In this document: in pieces, positions 7,321-16,800 of the stretch | Position numbering within the stretch: position 1 is the first letter of the stretch | Layout: each line of letters starts with the position of its first letter | The notes under the pieces: generated by a model | The model's database searches: none | The model's input: only the letters and a program-made list of their open reading frames with translations | Told to the model about the DNA's origin: nothing | From: Comamonas suwonensis | GTDB taxonomy: Bacteria > Pseudomonadota > Gammaproteobacteria > Burkholderiales > Burkholderiaceae_C | DNA length: 64,000 bases | Direction of reading: 5' to 3' | Assembly (NCBI RefSeq): GCF_012844455.2 | Contig: NZ_JABBCQ020000002.1 | Span: 186,001-250,000, forward strand | Position numbers and translations under genes: made by a program

Positions 7321-10272
7321 TTAAGACTCTGTCTTGCGTTTGCTGGTCTTGGCTGCAGGCTTGGGCTTGGCCTTGGCCGGTGCCGCTTTGACAGCAGCCG
7401 ACTTGGCTGAAGCTGCCTTGGCTGAAGCCGCCTTAGCCACAGGCTTTGCCACCGCCTTCACAGGCGTTTTAGCAGGCGCTTTTTCAGCGGCTTTTTTAGT
7501 CTCGCCGGTAGAAGTCTTCGCCGCCGTTTTAGCGGTTGCCTTGGCTGCTGCCTTCACAGGTTTAGCGGCCTTGGCAGGTTCCGCAGAGGCAGCGGACTCC
7601 ACAGGAGCAGAAGGCGCAAGCAAAGCTGCAACCTTCTTTTTAGGCGCGGACTTGCTTGTTGGTTTCGCCTCTGCCTTATCCACCGGCTTAACTACCGTCT
7701 CGTCGGCTACTTTAGCGGCAACCTTCTTCGCAGCCTTAGCCGCAGTTTTGCGCGGCTTGCTGGCCACGGGGGCGGGCACCGCTGCCGGGGCAGGAGGCTG
7801 CACCACCACAGATGCAGACTTGATCGCCCGACGCTCGCGGTCATACTCAGCTTCCAGCGCCGCCAGATTCACACTTTCGTGCAAAGGCTTCTGAGCCTCT
7901 TTGCGATCTTTCCAGCTCTTGTTCTGCTCCGGGGCTCGCGCCGGTGCGGGCGACTGGGCGGCATTGCGCTGCGCACGGTTGGACTTGGCATCCCGGCGGC
8001 TCCATTTGTCACCACTACCGCGCTCATCGCGCGGTGCACGTGGCTCACGGTTATCCCGGCCATCACGACCATCGCGTCCGCCACGGTTTTCGCGGCGACC
8101 ACGGCCGTCATCCTTGCCCTGAGTACGAGCACCACCGCCATGACCAGCACTGCCGTTGCTCTTGCCGACACCACTTGCACTGTTGCCACGGGTCGATGAC
8201 ACAGGGGCATCTTCCCCGTCGCGGAGCAGACGGAAATCGATGCGGCGGCCATCCAGATCTACACGACTGACCTGCACGCGCACTCGCGCGCCAATGCCGT
8301 AACGAACACCGGTGCGCTCGCCGCGCAGCTCCTGGCGCGCCTCATCAAAGCGGAAGTAATCGCCACCCAGCTCGGTGATGTGCACCAGCCCTTCCACATA
8401 CATGGCGTCCAGCGTCACAAAGATACCGAAGGTAGTGACCGAAGAAACCACGCCCGAGAATTCTTCACCCAGATGCTCGCGCATGTATTTGCACTTGAGC
8501 CAGGCTTCCACGTCACGACTGGCTTCATCGGCGCGGCGCTCATTGGCACTGCAGTGCAGACCTGCAGCTTCCCAAGCCTGGAAATCCTTGGCTGCAGAGC
8601 GCTTCTTGCGCGGCTTTTGATCGGGAGCAACCACACGCGACGCGAGGCGCTTGGCCATCTTGGCTTCAGCCTCACCCGGCGCTGGCAAGTTAGGTAATTT
8701 GTAGTGCGTGCCGTTCAGCTCAGCCTTGATGACACGGTGCACCAGCAAGTCGGGGTAGCGACGAATCGGGCTGGTGAAGTGGGTATAAGCCTCAAACGCC
8801 AGACCGAAGTGACCCGAGCCTTCCGGCGTATAGAAGGCCTGCATCATGGAGCGCAGCAGCATGGTGTGAATCTGCTGGGAGTCAGGGCGATCCTTGGTCG
8901 CCGCGGCAATCTGCTGGAACTCCTTTGTGGTCGGGTTCTCGCTGATGCTCATGCTCACACCCATGGCCTTGAGATAGTTACGCAGGATTTCCTGCTTCTC
9001 CATCGAAGGCTTGTCGTGCACACGAAACAGACCCAGCTGACCGCTCTGGTCGATAAAGTCAGCACTGCAGACGTTGGCCGCCAGCATGGCTTCTTCAATC
9101 AGCTTATGCGCATCATTGCGGGTACGCGGCACGATTTTTTCAATACGGCCGTTATCGTCGCAGACGATTTGCGTCTCTGTGGTCTCAAAGTCAACCGCAC
9201 CGCGCACTTCGCGCGCCTTGAGCAGGGACTGGAAGACGCCATACAGATTCAGCAAATCTTGCATGCGGTCTTTGCGCTTGGCAGCTTCCTGACCACGGGT
9301 ATTGGCCAAAATAGCCGCCACCTCGGTATAGGTAAAGCGCGCATGACTGTGCATGACCGCCGGGTAAAACTGATAGGCGTGAATTTCGCCCTGCGACGTG
9401 ATCAGCATATCGCAGACCATGCACAGACGATCCACATCCGGATTGAGCGAACACAGCCCGTTGCTGAGCTTTTCCGGCAGCATAGGAATCACGCGGCGCG
9501 GGAAATAGACGCTGGTCGCGCGGTCGTAGGCATCGATATCAATGGCGCTGCCCGTGGTCACATAGTGGCTCACATCCGCAATCGCTACGAGCAGACGCCA
9601 ACCCTTGCTGTTACCTACCTTGGCAGGTTCGCAATACACGGCATCGTCAAAGTCGCGCGCATCTTCGCCGTCGATTGTGACCAGAGGAATATCGGTCAGG
9701 TCAATACGCCCGGCGTGATCGGCGGGTAGCACCTTCTCGGGCAAGGCCTTGGCCTGCTCCAGACAAGCTTCTGAAAAAATATGCGGGACGCCGTATTTGC
9801 GCACCGCAATTTCAATTTCCATGCCGGGGTCATCAACCTCACCCAGCACTTCAACAATGCGGCCCACGGGCTGACCAAACAGCGCAGGCGGCTCTGTCAG
9901 CTTCACAACTACGATCTGCCCGACCTTGGCAGAGCCTGTGGCCTTGGCAGGAATCAGAATGTCCTGACCGTAGCGTTTGTCTTCAGGGGCGACCAGCCAC
10001 ACGCCGCTCTCCTGCAAAAAACGACCAATGATGGGCTGATCGGGGCGCTCCACAATTTCCAGCACACGCCCTTCGGGACGGCCACGGTGATCTTGACGCG
10101 CAATGCGCACCTGAACCTTGTCCTTGTGCAGCACCGCACGCATCTCGCTGGATGAAAGGTAAATGTCACGCTCGCCATCGTCACGAACGACAAAACCATG
10201 CCCGTCGCGGTGGCCCTGCACAGTACCCAAAACTTCTTCATTCATACCGGCAACTTTTTCGCGAGGGTTCAT
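7321..10272 (-). CDS. rnr: Ribonuclease R with long Arg/Gly- and Lys/Ala-rich tail
   Basis: Processive 3'-5' exoribonuclease for structured RNA. Of 983 residues, about 15-140 are cold-shock OB folds (GTVQGHRDGHGFVV). The RNB domain has the catalytic block DGEDARDFDD at 201-210, and the S1 domain begins at about 600 (GVVSSVTTFGIFVTLD). After about 720 comes an Arg/Gly/Asp-rich stretch, then a Lys/Ala/Pro tail like histone H1, giving a protein some 170 residues longer than E. coli RNase R. ATG at 10272 fits best, with ATG at 10245 as an alternative. The frame stays open further upstream, but that stretch is the complement of the first tRNA-Leu gene. Confidence 0.95.
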   Translation of the reverse strand: MNPREKVAGMNEEVLGTVQGHRDGHGFVVRDDGERDIYLSSSEMRAVLHKDKVQVRIARQDHRGRPEGRVLEIVERPDQPIIGRFLQESGVWLVAPEDKRYGQDILIPAKATGSAKVGQIVVVKLTEPPALFGQPVGRIVEVLGEVDDPGMEIEIAVRKYGVPHIFSEACLEQAKALPEKVLPADHAGRIDLTDIPLVTIDGEDARDFDDAVYCEPAKVGNSKGWRLLVAIADVSHYVTTGSAIDIDAYDRATSVYFPRRVIPMLPEKLSNGLCSLNPDVDRLCMVCDMLITSQGEIHAYQFYPAVMHSHARFTYTEVAAILANTRGQEAAKRKDRMQDLLNLYGVFQSLLKAREVRGAVDFETTETQIVCDDNGRIEKIVPRTRNDAHKLIEEAMLAANVCSADFIDQSGQLGLFRVHDKPSMEKQEILRNYLKAMGVSMSISENPTTKEFQQIAAATKDRPDSQQIHTMLLRSMMQAFYTPEGSGHFGLAFEAYTHFTSPIRRYPDLLVHRVIKAELNGTHYKLPNLPAPGEAEAKMAKRLASRVVAPDQKPRKKRSAAKDFQAWEAAGLHCSANERRADEASRDVEAWLKCKYMREHLGEEFSGVVSSVTTFGIFVTLDAMYVEGLVHITELGGDYFRFDEARQELRGERTGVRYGIGARVRVQVSRVDLDGRRIDFRLLRDGEDAPVSSTRGNSASGVGKSNGSAGHGGGARTQGKDDGRGRRENRGGRDGRDGRDNREPRAPRDERGSGDKWSRRDAKSNRAQRNAAQSPAPARAPEQNKSWKDRKEAQKPLHESVNLAALEAEYDRERRAIKSASVVVQPPAPAAVPAPVASKPRKTAAKAAKKVAAKVADETVVKPVDKAEAKPTSKSAPKKKVAALLAPSAPVESAASAEPAKAAKPVKAAAKATAKTAAKTSTGETKKAAEKAPAKTPVKAVAKPVAKAASAKAASAKSAAVKAAPAKAKPKPAAKTSKRKTES

Positions 10273-10306
10273 TTTCTTGATATACAATCTATGTCTTTCC
10301 TGAGAT

Positions 10307-10391
<85 letters not shown>

Positions 10392-10396
10392 AATAC

Positions 10397-10430
10397 AAAA
10401 AGCTGTTGCATGCAAATGCAACAGCTTTTT
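10397..10430 (+). terminator. Terminator after tRNA-Leu copy 1
   Basis: AAAAAGCTGTTGCAT and its exact complement form a 15-bp stem with a GCAA loop, ending in a run of T. It matches the terminators after copies 2 and 3 except for one compensated base pair (T-A here, C-G there). Confidence 0.92.
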
Positions 10431-10511
10431 CGTTTCCCGCCAGCCTTTTCTCCGACCGTACATTTTTTCGGAAAAGCGCAGCAACTCGCCTGAGTGCTGG
10501 TTTTCCCGCTA

Positions 10512-10532
10512 TATAATTCAATCACTCTGAAA
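10512..10532 (+). promoter_or_regulatory. Promoter before tRNA-Leu copy 2 (repeated at 10738-10758 for copy 3)
   Basis: TATATAATTC gives a near-consensus -10 box about 12 nt before the tRNA 5' end. No TTGACA-like -35 is obvious at 17 bp. The same segment precedes copy 3. With a terminator behind every copy, each tRNA is probably its own transcription unit. Confidence 0.65.
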
Positions 10533-10617
<85 letters not shown>

Positions 10618-10622
10618 AATAC

Positions 10623-10656
10623 AAAAAGCCGTTGCATGCAAATGCAACGGCTTTTT
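10623..10656 (+). terminator. Terminator after tRNA-Leu copy 2
   Basis: AAAAAGCCGTTGCAT and its complement form a 15-bp stem with a GCAA loop and a terminal T run. Confidence 0.92.
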
Positions 10657-10758
10657 CGTTTGTTGCCTGCCTTTTCCCCGAACCTACATTTTTTGGAAAA
10701 AGCGCAGCAAATCGCCTGAGTGCTGGTTTTCCCGCTATATAATTCAATCACTCTGAAA

Positions 10759-10843
<85 letters not shown>

Positions 10844-10848
10844 AATAC

Positions 10849-10882
10849 AAAAAGCCGTTGCATGCAAATGCAACGGCTTTTT
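10849..10882 (+). terminator. Terminator after tRNA-Leu copy 3
   Basis: Same 15-bp stem and GCAA loop as after copy 2, ending in TTTTT. Confidence 0.92.
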
Positions 10883-10936
10883 CGTTTACCCCAATGCCCC
10901 TTGAACTCAGCCTCTACAACACGCTGAGCCACAAAA

Positions 10937-10967
10937 GAAAAAGGGAGCCTGATGGCTCCCCTTTTTT
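10937..10967. terminator. Bidirectional terminator of the DUF349 gene
   Basis: GGGAGCC/GGCTCCC stem with loop TGAT, with an A run before it and CTTTTTT after it. It lies 46 bp past the DUF349 stop and would also back up the tRNA terminators on the plus strand. Confidence 0.8.
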
Positions 10968-11012
10968 AATTTGGCGTTTGCTACCGCCACAGCGGGCAGC
11001 AGCAGCCATTCC

Positions 11013-13709
11013 TTACTTGCGCAGCAGTTGCTTCAGCGCAGTCTGCAGGCGGCGGGCAGAAGCCTCGTCGCTGGTGCTAGACAGCACCGTTGCCACGTCC
11101 TGACCCCATGTCTGCTGGGGCGATGCCTCATTGCGGCGCGTCAACATCTGCAGCTGCAGCGCACGACGGGCGTTCAGCTGGTCAGCAGGTGTATGCACAT
11201 CGGCAGCCATTTCAAGGCGCAGCAGCGCTTCAGCGGCATTGCCCTTAGGAGCAGCAACCACAGCGGCAGACCATGAAGTGCGCACAGGAGCCGTTACTTT
11301 TCCACCCAGCTGCTGGGCCGACGGCAGTTGCTCTGCATCACGCGCTTGCCAGGCACCCAGCAGTTGTGTCAGCGCTTCGCCATGGGCTTGAGCTGCCAGC
11401 TTGCGCAGGGCTTCTTGAGCATGCTCGACCGCATCGCGTTGAGCACGGAAGGCCGGATCAGCCAGACGTGGACCGCGATCCTCACGGATGAATTCACGCG
11501 GGCCACGACCTGTGTCACGGCCATCACGGCCGCCGCGATCAGCACCACGAGCACCGTCACGACCACGACCGCCATCACGGCGATCACCTGGACGCCCACC
11601 AGCGGCAGGAGCCGCTTCCTTCTTCATGCCGGGACGGTCATCACCGCGCACTGCCACCACGGGGCGAGCAGGCTTGGCGGCCACAGGAGTTTCTGCAACT
11701 GCTTCTGTTTCAGTAGCTTCAGGCGCTTGATCTGCCTGGGCTTGCGCTTGTTTTTCTTCTGTATTGGTAGCAGCAGCGGCAGCAGGCTGAGCCTTGATGG
11801 CCGCTTCCAGCTCGGCCAGAGCCGAACGGATCTTCTGCGCATCACCGCTGGCGTTGGCGACTTCCACAGACTTGGAAGCCTCCATCACACGGCGATCATG
11901 CTCAGACAATTCAACAGCTGGCGCGCGCGAACCACGCTCCACGCTCTTGCGGTTGAAGGCATCGTCCAGAGGCTTGCGGAATGCATCCCACAGCTTTTGC
12001 TCATGCTTGCGATCCAGAGGCACCACCTGTGCTTCGGCTTGCCAGCGTTGCTGCAGCGCCTTGACAGCATCAATGCGCAGGCTGGCAGCTTCACCCAGAG
12101 CCGTTGCCTCATCAATCATGGCGTGGCGGCGCTCCAGGCTGGCCTTTTGTGCAGCTTGCAAAGGCGCTTCGGCAGCAGCCATCGCTTGCTTGAACAACGG
12201 CTGCAGCTCAGCAAACAGCTTTTCGCCGATATGGCCGCTTTCGCGCCAGCGCTCACCAAACTGGCGCAGCGCGCGCAGCATGTTCTTCCAGTCCTGGCTG
12301 GCGGCGTTTTCAGCAGCCCATGCCTTGATTTCTTCCACCAGAGCCAGACGCTGAGTCTTGGCTTCGGTGCTGTCTTGACGAATCTTGTCGTGCCAGGATT
12401 CAACCACCTTGTAGGCTGCGTTGCAGGCTTCGTCAAACTTCTTCCACAGCGCATGGTTAGCCATGGCACCCTGGTCGGCTAGCTTCCACTGCTCACGCAG
12501 GTTACGCAGGGTTTCCTGAATCTTGCGGCCACCCAGCACCTGACCGTCTGGACGGTTGAGCATGGCTTCAGCCTTGGCCACCAGCTCTTCGCGCAGCTTG
12601 TCCGCGTTCTGGCGCAGCCAACCAGTAGCTTCTCCGGCGGCGATCAGGGCTTCGTGCACTTCGCTGACCAGAGCCTCGTCGACAAAGCGACCATGAGCCT
12701 TGATGGCAGCGCGCATGGCTTGCACCGCTTCAGAGCCTGCCTTGCTGTTGCCAGCAGCCGTTTCAGCCTTCAGCGCTTGCAGAGCCTGGTTCAGACCGGC
12801 CTTGGCAGCTTCGACCTGCTCAGGAGCAGGCTTGCCACGGCCACCAGCCGCAGGACGAGCCGCTGCGGGCTTGGCAGCTTCAGCAGCGGCCGCTTCGGGT
12901 GGCAAGCCGCGGGCCACGCGGATTTCATCGGCCCAGACGGGGACGGAAGGCAAAGGAGCAGTTTCGTCAGCGGCAGACGCTTCGGTTTGAGCCAGTGCAG
13001 ACTGAAAAGCATCCCAAACCAGTGCCAGCTGTGCAGATGCTGCTTCCAATTGAGGAGGGAAACGGCTATCCACGCTGGTCCAGCTGGCGTCGCCAGTCAG
13101 TTCCTTGGCCTGGTCTTGCCAGCGGGCCACATCCGCGCCCAGTGCCTCAAGCACGGACTTGGCGTCTTTCCAGGACTTGGTGGACAGCACTTCGATGCGC
13201 TGAGCCAGCAGCAAGGCCACTTCGCGCTGCACTTGCGTGCGGTGCTGCAGGTCTTCCACAGCCTTCACACGCTCGGCCAGCTGGGCCTTGAACTGCGACA
13301 GCGGCTCACGCGACAGAGCGGCACCCGCCTTGGCCGCGTCACGCTGCCATGCGGCAGCGGCGGCAGCATCGAAAGGCACGGCAGCCAGCAGGGCCTGAGC
13401 CTTTTCGGCCCATTCCACAGAAATTTTTTCCTGGTTGGCAGTGCGACGGATTTCATCCAGACGCTCACGCACGGCGCGGGCGGCACTCTTGTCGCCCTTG
13501 CTCAGTTCCTTGTGAACGTCTTGGAGTTGCTCAACCGTGGGTTGAGTGGCCAGCCAATCGCGGATGCGCGCAGCGCGATCACCCGAGGTTTCGGCGGAGA
13601 AAGCACCACCTGTCAATGCATCCAGCGGATGTTGCTCAGAATTCTTGGCAGAGGCCGGGTTCACTTCAGATGCATCAGACATGGTGCTGCTAGGAGAGAT
13701 AGATGTCAT
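11013..13709 (-). CDS. DUF349 domain-containing coiled-coil protein
   Basis: A large (898 residues) cytosolic, mostly alpha-helical protein of unknown function. Repeated DUF349-type helical segments run through the middle, with motifs such as LREQWKLADQG, DEACNAAYKVVESWHDK and ALRQFGERWRESGHIGEK. Around residues 740-800 is a low-complexity Arg/Gly/Asp stretch (RDGGRGRDGARGADRGG), followed by a helical C-terminal domain. No signal peptide or membrane segment. ATG at 13709 is used; ATG at 13682 (MSDASEVN) is equally possible and neither has a clear Shine-Dalgarno. A terminator follows. Confidence 0.8.
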   Translation of the reverse strand: MTSISPSSTMSDASEVNPASAKNSEQHPLDALTGGAFSAETSGDRAARIRDWLATQPTVEQLQDVHKELSKGDKSAARAVRERLDEIRRTANQEKISVEWAEKAQALLAAVPFDAAAAAAWQRDAAKAGAALSREPLSQFKAQLAERVKAVEDLQHRTQVQREVALLLAQRIEVLSTKSWKDAKSVLEALGADVARWQDQAKELTGDASWTSVDSRFPPQLEAASAQLALVWDAFQSALAQTEASAADETAPLPSVPVWADEIRVARGLPPEAAAAEAAKPAAARPAAGGRGKPAPEQVEAAKAGLNQALQALKAETAAGNSKAGSEAVQAMRAAIKAHGRFVDEALVSEVHEALIAAGEATGWLRQNADKLREELVAKAEAMLNRPDGQVLGGRKIQETLRNLREQWKLADQGAMANHALWKKFDEACNAAYKVVESWHDKIRQDSTEAKTQRLALVEEIKAWAAENAASQDWKNMLRALRQFGERWRESGHIGEKLFAELQPLFKQAMAAAEAPLQAAQKASLERRHAMIDEATALGEAASLRIDAVKALQQRWQAEAQVVPLDRKHEQKLWDAFRKPLDDAFNRKSVERGSRAPAVELSEHDRRVMEASKSVEVANASGDAQKIRSALAELEAAIKAQPAAAAATNTEEKQAQAQADQAPEATETEAVAETPVAAKPARPVVAVRGDDRPGMKKEAAPAAGGRPGDRRDGGRGRDGARGADRGGRDGRDTGRGPREFIREDRGPRLADPAFRAQRDAVEHAQEALRKLAAQAHGEALTQLLGAWQARDAEQLPSAQQLGGKVTAPVRTSWSAAVVAAPKGNAAEALLRLEMAADVHTPADQLNARRALQLQMLTRRNEASPQQTWGQDVATVLSSTSDEASARRLQTALKQLLRK

Positions 13710-13800
13710 GTAGGGGTCAGAAAATGCCTGGAGGCCCTCGCAGTCAACGCTGCAACAGACCAATGCCAACCCACATGAGGGCAGGCTTTCCAAGCGCAAG

Positions 13801-13822
13801 TCCAAGCATCTTCATGCTTGGA
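13801..13822 (-). other. Hairpin upstream of the DUF349 gene
   Basis: TCCAAGCAT/ATGCTTGGA form a perfect 9-bp stem with loop CTTC, about 90 nt before the gene start. No U run follows. It may be a leader hairpin or part of an upstream terminator. Confidence 0.4.
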
Positions 13823-13854
13823 CAAAGCGGTATTTTCGCCTTTATTTAAAGGCA

Positions 13855-13896
13855 AGCCAAAAAATGCGAAATCACAAAGGATTTCGCATTGCTTTT
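13855..13896. terminator. Terminator of the DUF748 gene
   Basis: ATGCGAAATC/GATTTCGCAT form a 10-bp stem with a 6-nt loop, and A/T runs lie on both sides. On the minus strand it closely follows the DUF748 stop at 13898, whose last codons overlap the far T run. Confidence 0.85.
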
Positions 13897-13897
13897 T

Positions 13898-16800
13898 TCA
13901 TTGTGCAGACAGACTCAGCTGAGCGCGCGGCGTCCAGTCCTTATCCTTCACATCGAGCTTGGGAGCGCCCAGAAACAGACGCTCCAGAGGCAGCTGCTGG
14001 GTGGACAGATAGTCACGCACCGCCACCCCACGTGCCAGCGCCAGCTCACGCATGGCGTCATCTGGCACGGCGATGCTGGCCACCAGCAAGGCCTTCATCT
14101 GGTCGGCGGGAAGCTCTTTGGCCATTCCGACCATGTTGCGGGGCTTTTTGATGTCGGCGCGGCCGTAAACCGCCTTGAGCAGCGCGGGACGCTCGGCATC
14201 GCTGATCTCAAACACCTCGTCACCACTCTTGCCATCACGGATGACTGCGCGGCGCTTCTGGGCCAGCAGCAGCCTATCGAGCTCAACCGATTTCCAGGCT
14301 TCCTTGTCTTCCACCTCACGCGCCTCCCCCACCACCGTCATTTTGAGTGCCGGACGGTCATTAAGCGATTTGACGATTTTGGCCAGTTGATCCTTGGCCT
14401 TGGCATCAAGCTGCGCACTGCCCGGAGCAAAACTCACTCCACCGGATTCATCGCCGCCCGAGAACGCGCCCGACAGCAATGCAAACGGCGCAGTCACGGC
14501 TTTCATGATGATGTTGCCCAGCACCTTGAAGACGATGGGCGCCAGACGGAACTGAGGATCGTTGAGCGAGCCGCTCAGCGGCACATCCAGATCAATCACG
14601 CCATTGCGGTCAGACAGCAAGGCCACGGCCAGCTTGACAGGCAGCGATGCAGGAGCACTTTCAACCTTGTCGCCGAAGGTCAGCTGGCGCAGCACCAATT
14701 TATTGGATGCCGTGAGCTGCCCATCAGGCTGCACCTTGTAGGTCACATCCATGTACAGCTTGCCGCGCTCAATGCCGTAGCCCGCGTACTTGATGGAGTA
14801 AGGCGACAGCGGCGACAGCTCTAGGTCATTCATCTGGGTACGGATATCCAGTGCCAGCGGCTTGGCGAGCGGGTTGATCTTGCCGCCAATATCCAGCGTC
14901 GCCGTGCCTTGCGCCTTGCCCTTGATCTCCAGATCCGCCATTTGCGGCTCTGCCTGGCCTACAGGCGCTTCAGACGAGAAAGCGCTCAAACGACCTTTCA
15001 GCTCACTCAGATCAGCCGAGTAATTGGGCTGAATGAAATAGTCAGAGAACTGCACCTTGCCACCGGTCAGCACGATGGGGCCAACCTTGATGACAGGCGC
15101 AGGGCCGCTCTCTGCAGGCTTGGCAGGTTCAGCCACAACCACGGCCTTATTCCCCTCAGGCTTTTCACCCGCGGCCACTTTCGCGTTACTCTGCTCGTTT
15201 TGCACCACGGATTGCTCGGACTTTTCGGTCTTCACAATATCCTGCAGATTAATACGACCGTTGCGCTGCACGATAACGCGGGCAAAAAAGTCGCTCAGCG
15301 CCGTCTCGCGCACGCTCACGCGCAGCGGCTGAGCAGGCTGCATATTCAGATCCAGACCGCGCAGGGCCAGCGTCTTCCAGGCCAGCAAATCATCGCCCAG
15401 CCCCAGACCCGTTCTGGCCGCCATGGCCTTGGCGCGGTCCGCTGTGGAATCGTTGAGAACCGCCGTCAACGCGCCCTTGGCCGTAGTGGGTTTGCCTGCC
15501 TCCTCCTGCACGGGCGCAGCCAGGGTGGAGCGCATGCGCAGGTCGTTGAGTTCCGCATCGCCCTGCACGGCGACTTGTGGGCCCTTGGCATGGGCCAGAT
15601 AGTTGACCTTGCCCCTAAAGTTGCCGTCCGCTCGAATCAGATCCACATTGAGTTTGTGGCCGAAGTAAGGCTCAAACGCATGCAGAGGCACAGCGCGGGC
15701 CTGCAACTGCCCTTGGGCAGACACAGGCGTCAGGCCGAACTGGCCCTTGAACTGAAGGTTGCCCGCCTGTACCCGGCGATTGGCAGCCAGCTGTGCCGAT
15801 ACTTCCAGCGGCGTAGGCGCGGCCTTGGTCGCCAGCGGCTCGAAAGCGCCCAGTCGCACACGCAGCGCGCTCACATCCAGCTGCACAGGCTGCGCATTCT
15901 GCCCTTGCACAGGCGCGGCATCGCGGAGTTGCACCACACCGCCATCTACCGCTATCGCAGCCAGCTTGACGGACCAAGGCCTGCCCTGCTCTGCTTTATC
16001 AGCCTTCGCACCCTGCTTTGCCGCCTTGGCTCCCGGCGCTGGCAACCAGCGCTCATACATCCAATGGCCTTGTGCATCACGCAGCGCGGCCAGCTGGGGT
16101 TTTTGCACGGCAATCGACTCCACCTGCACCAGCTGCGCAGCCAGATCGACCTGGACGCCGCTAACTTTGATCTGTTCCACCGCGACAGGGGCCAGCTTGT
16201 CTTGCAGCTGCAGCTTGTCTGCAGTCAGCTCTGCCACCTGCGCCATTACACCGCCCTCACCCCAGGAGACTTCAGCCTCGGTATTGAGTGTGGCGCTCAG
16301 CTGCGGCTTGAAGTGCGCCTCAATATAGGGTTGTACCCACTGCAGCGGCAGCTGCTTCAGTTTCAGCTTGAGCTTGCCGTCCTTCACCGTTGCTTGGCCA
16401 TCTAACACCAGTTGGGCAGCGCCATCGGCCTTGGCTTGCTCGCCAGAATGCAGGCCAGCCGTTGCCGTCAGATTCAGCGGCTCACTCATGGGCCAGGCAA
16501 TGTTCTTGACCTGCACGGCCAGCGGCGCCAGGGTCAGGACCGCAGGCTTGGTGCCTGCTGCAAGGTCTTGCCAATGCAGGGTTCCGCTATCAATATCGAA
16601 CTGCTGCACGATGACTGTCAAAGGCTTGGCAGGCATTTCAGCCTTTGCTTCCGCCTTGCCAGCCGCCTCTACCGATGCTTGCGCCTGCGGCTCGGCAGGA
16701 GCCGCAGCCGTGTTCAAGCCCAGCCAGTTGATCACGCCTTGCGCATTACGGCTGGCGTGCACCTCAGGCTTGACCCAGCGCACTGACTCCAGCGCAATCT

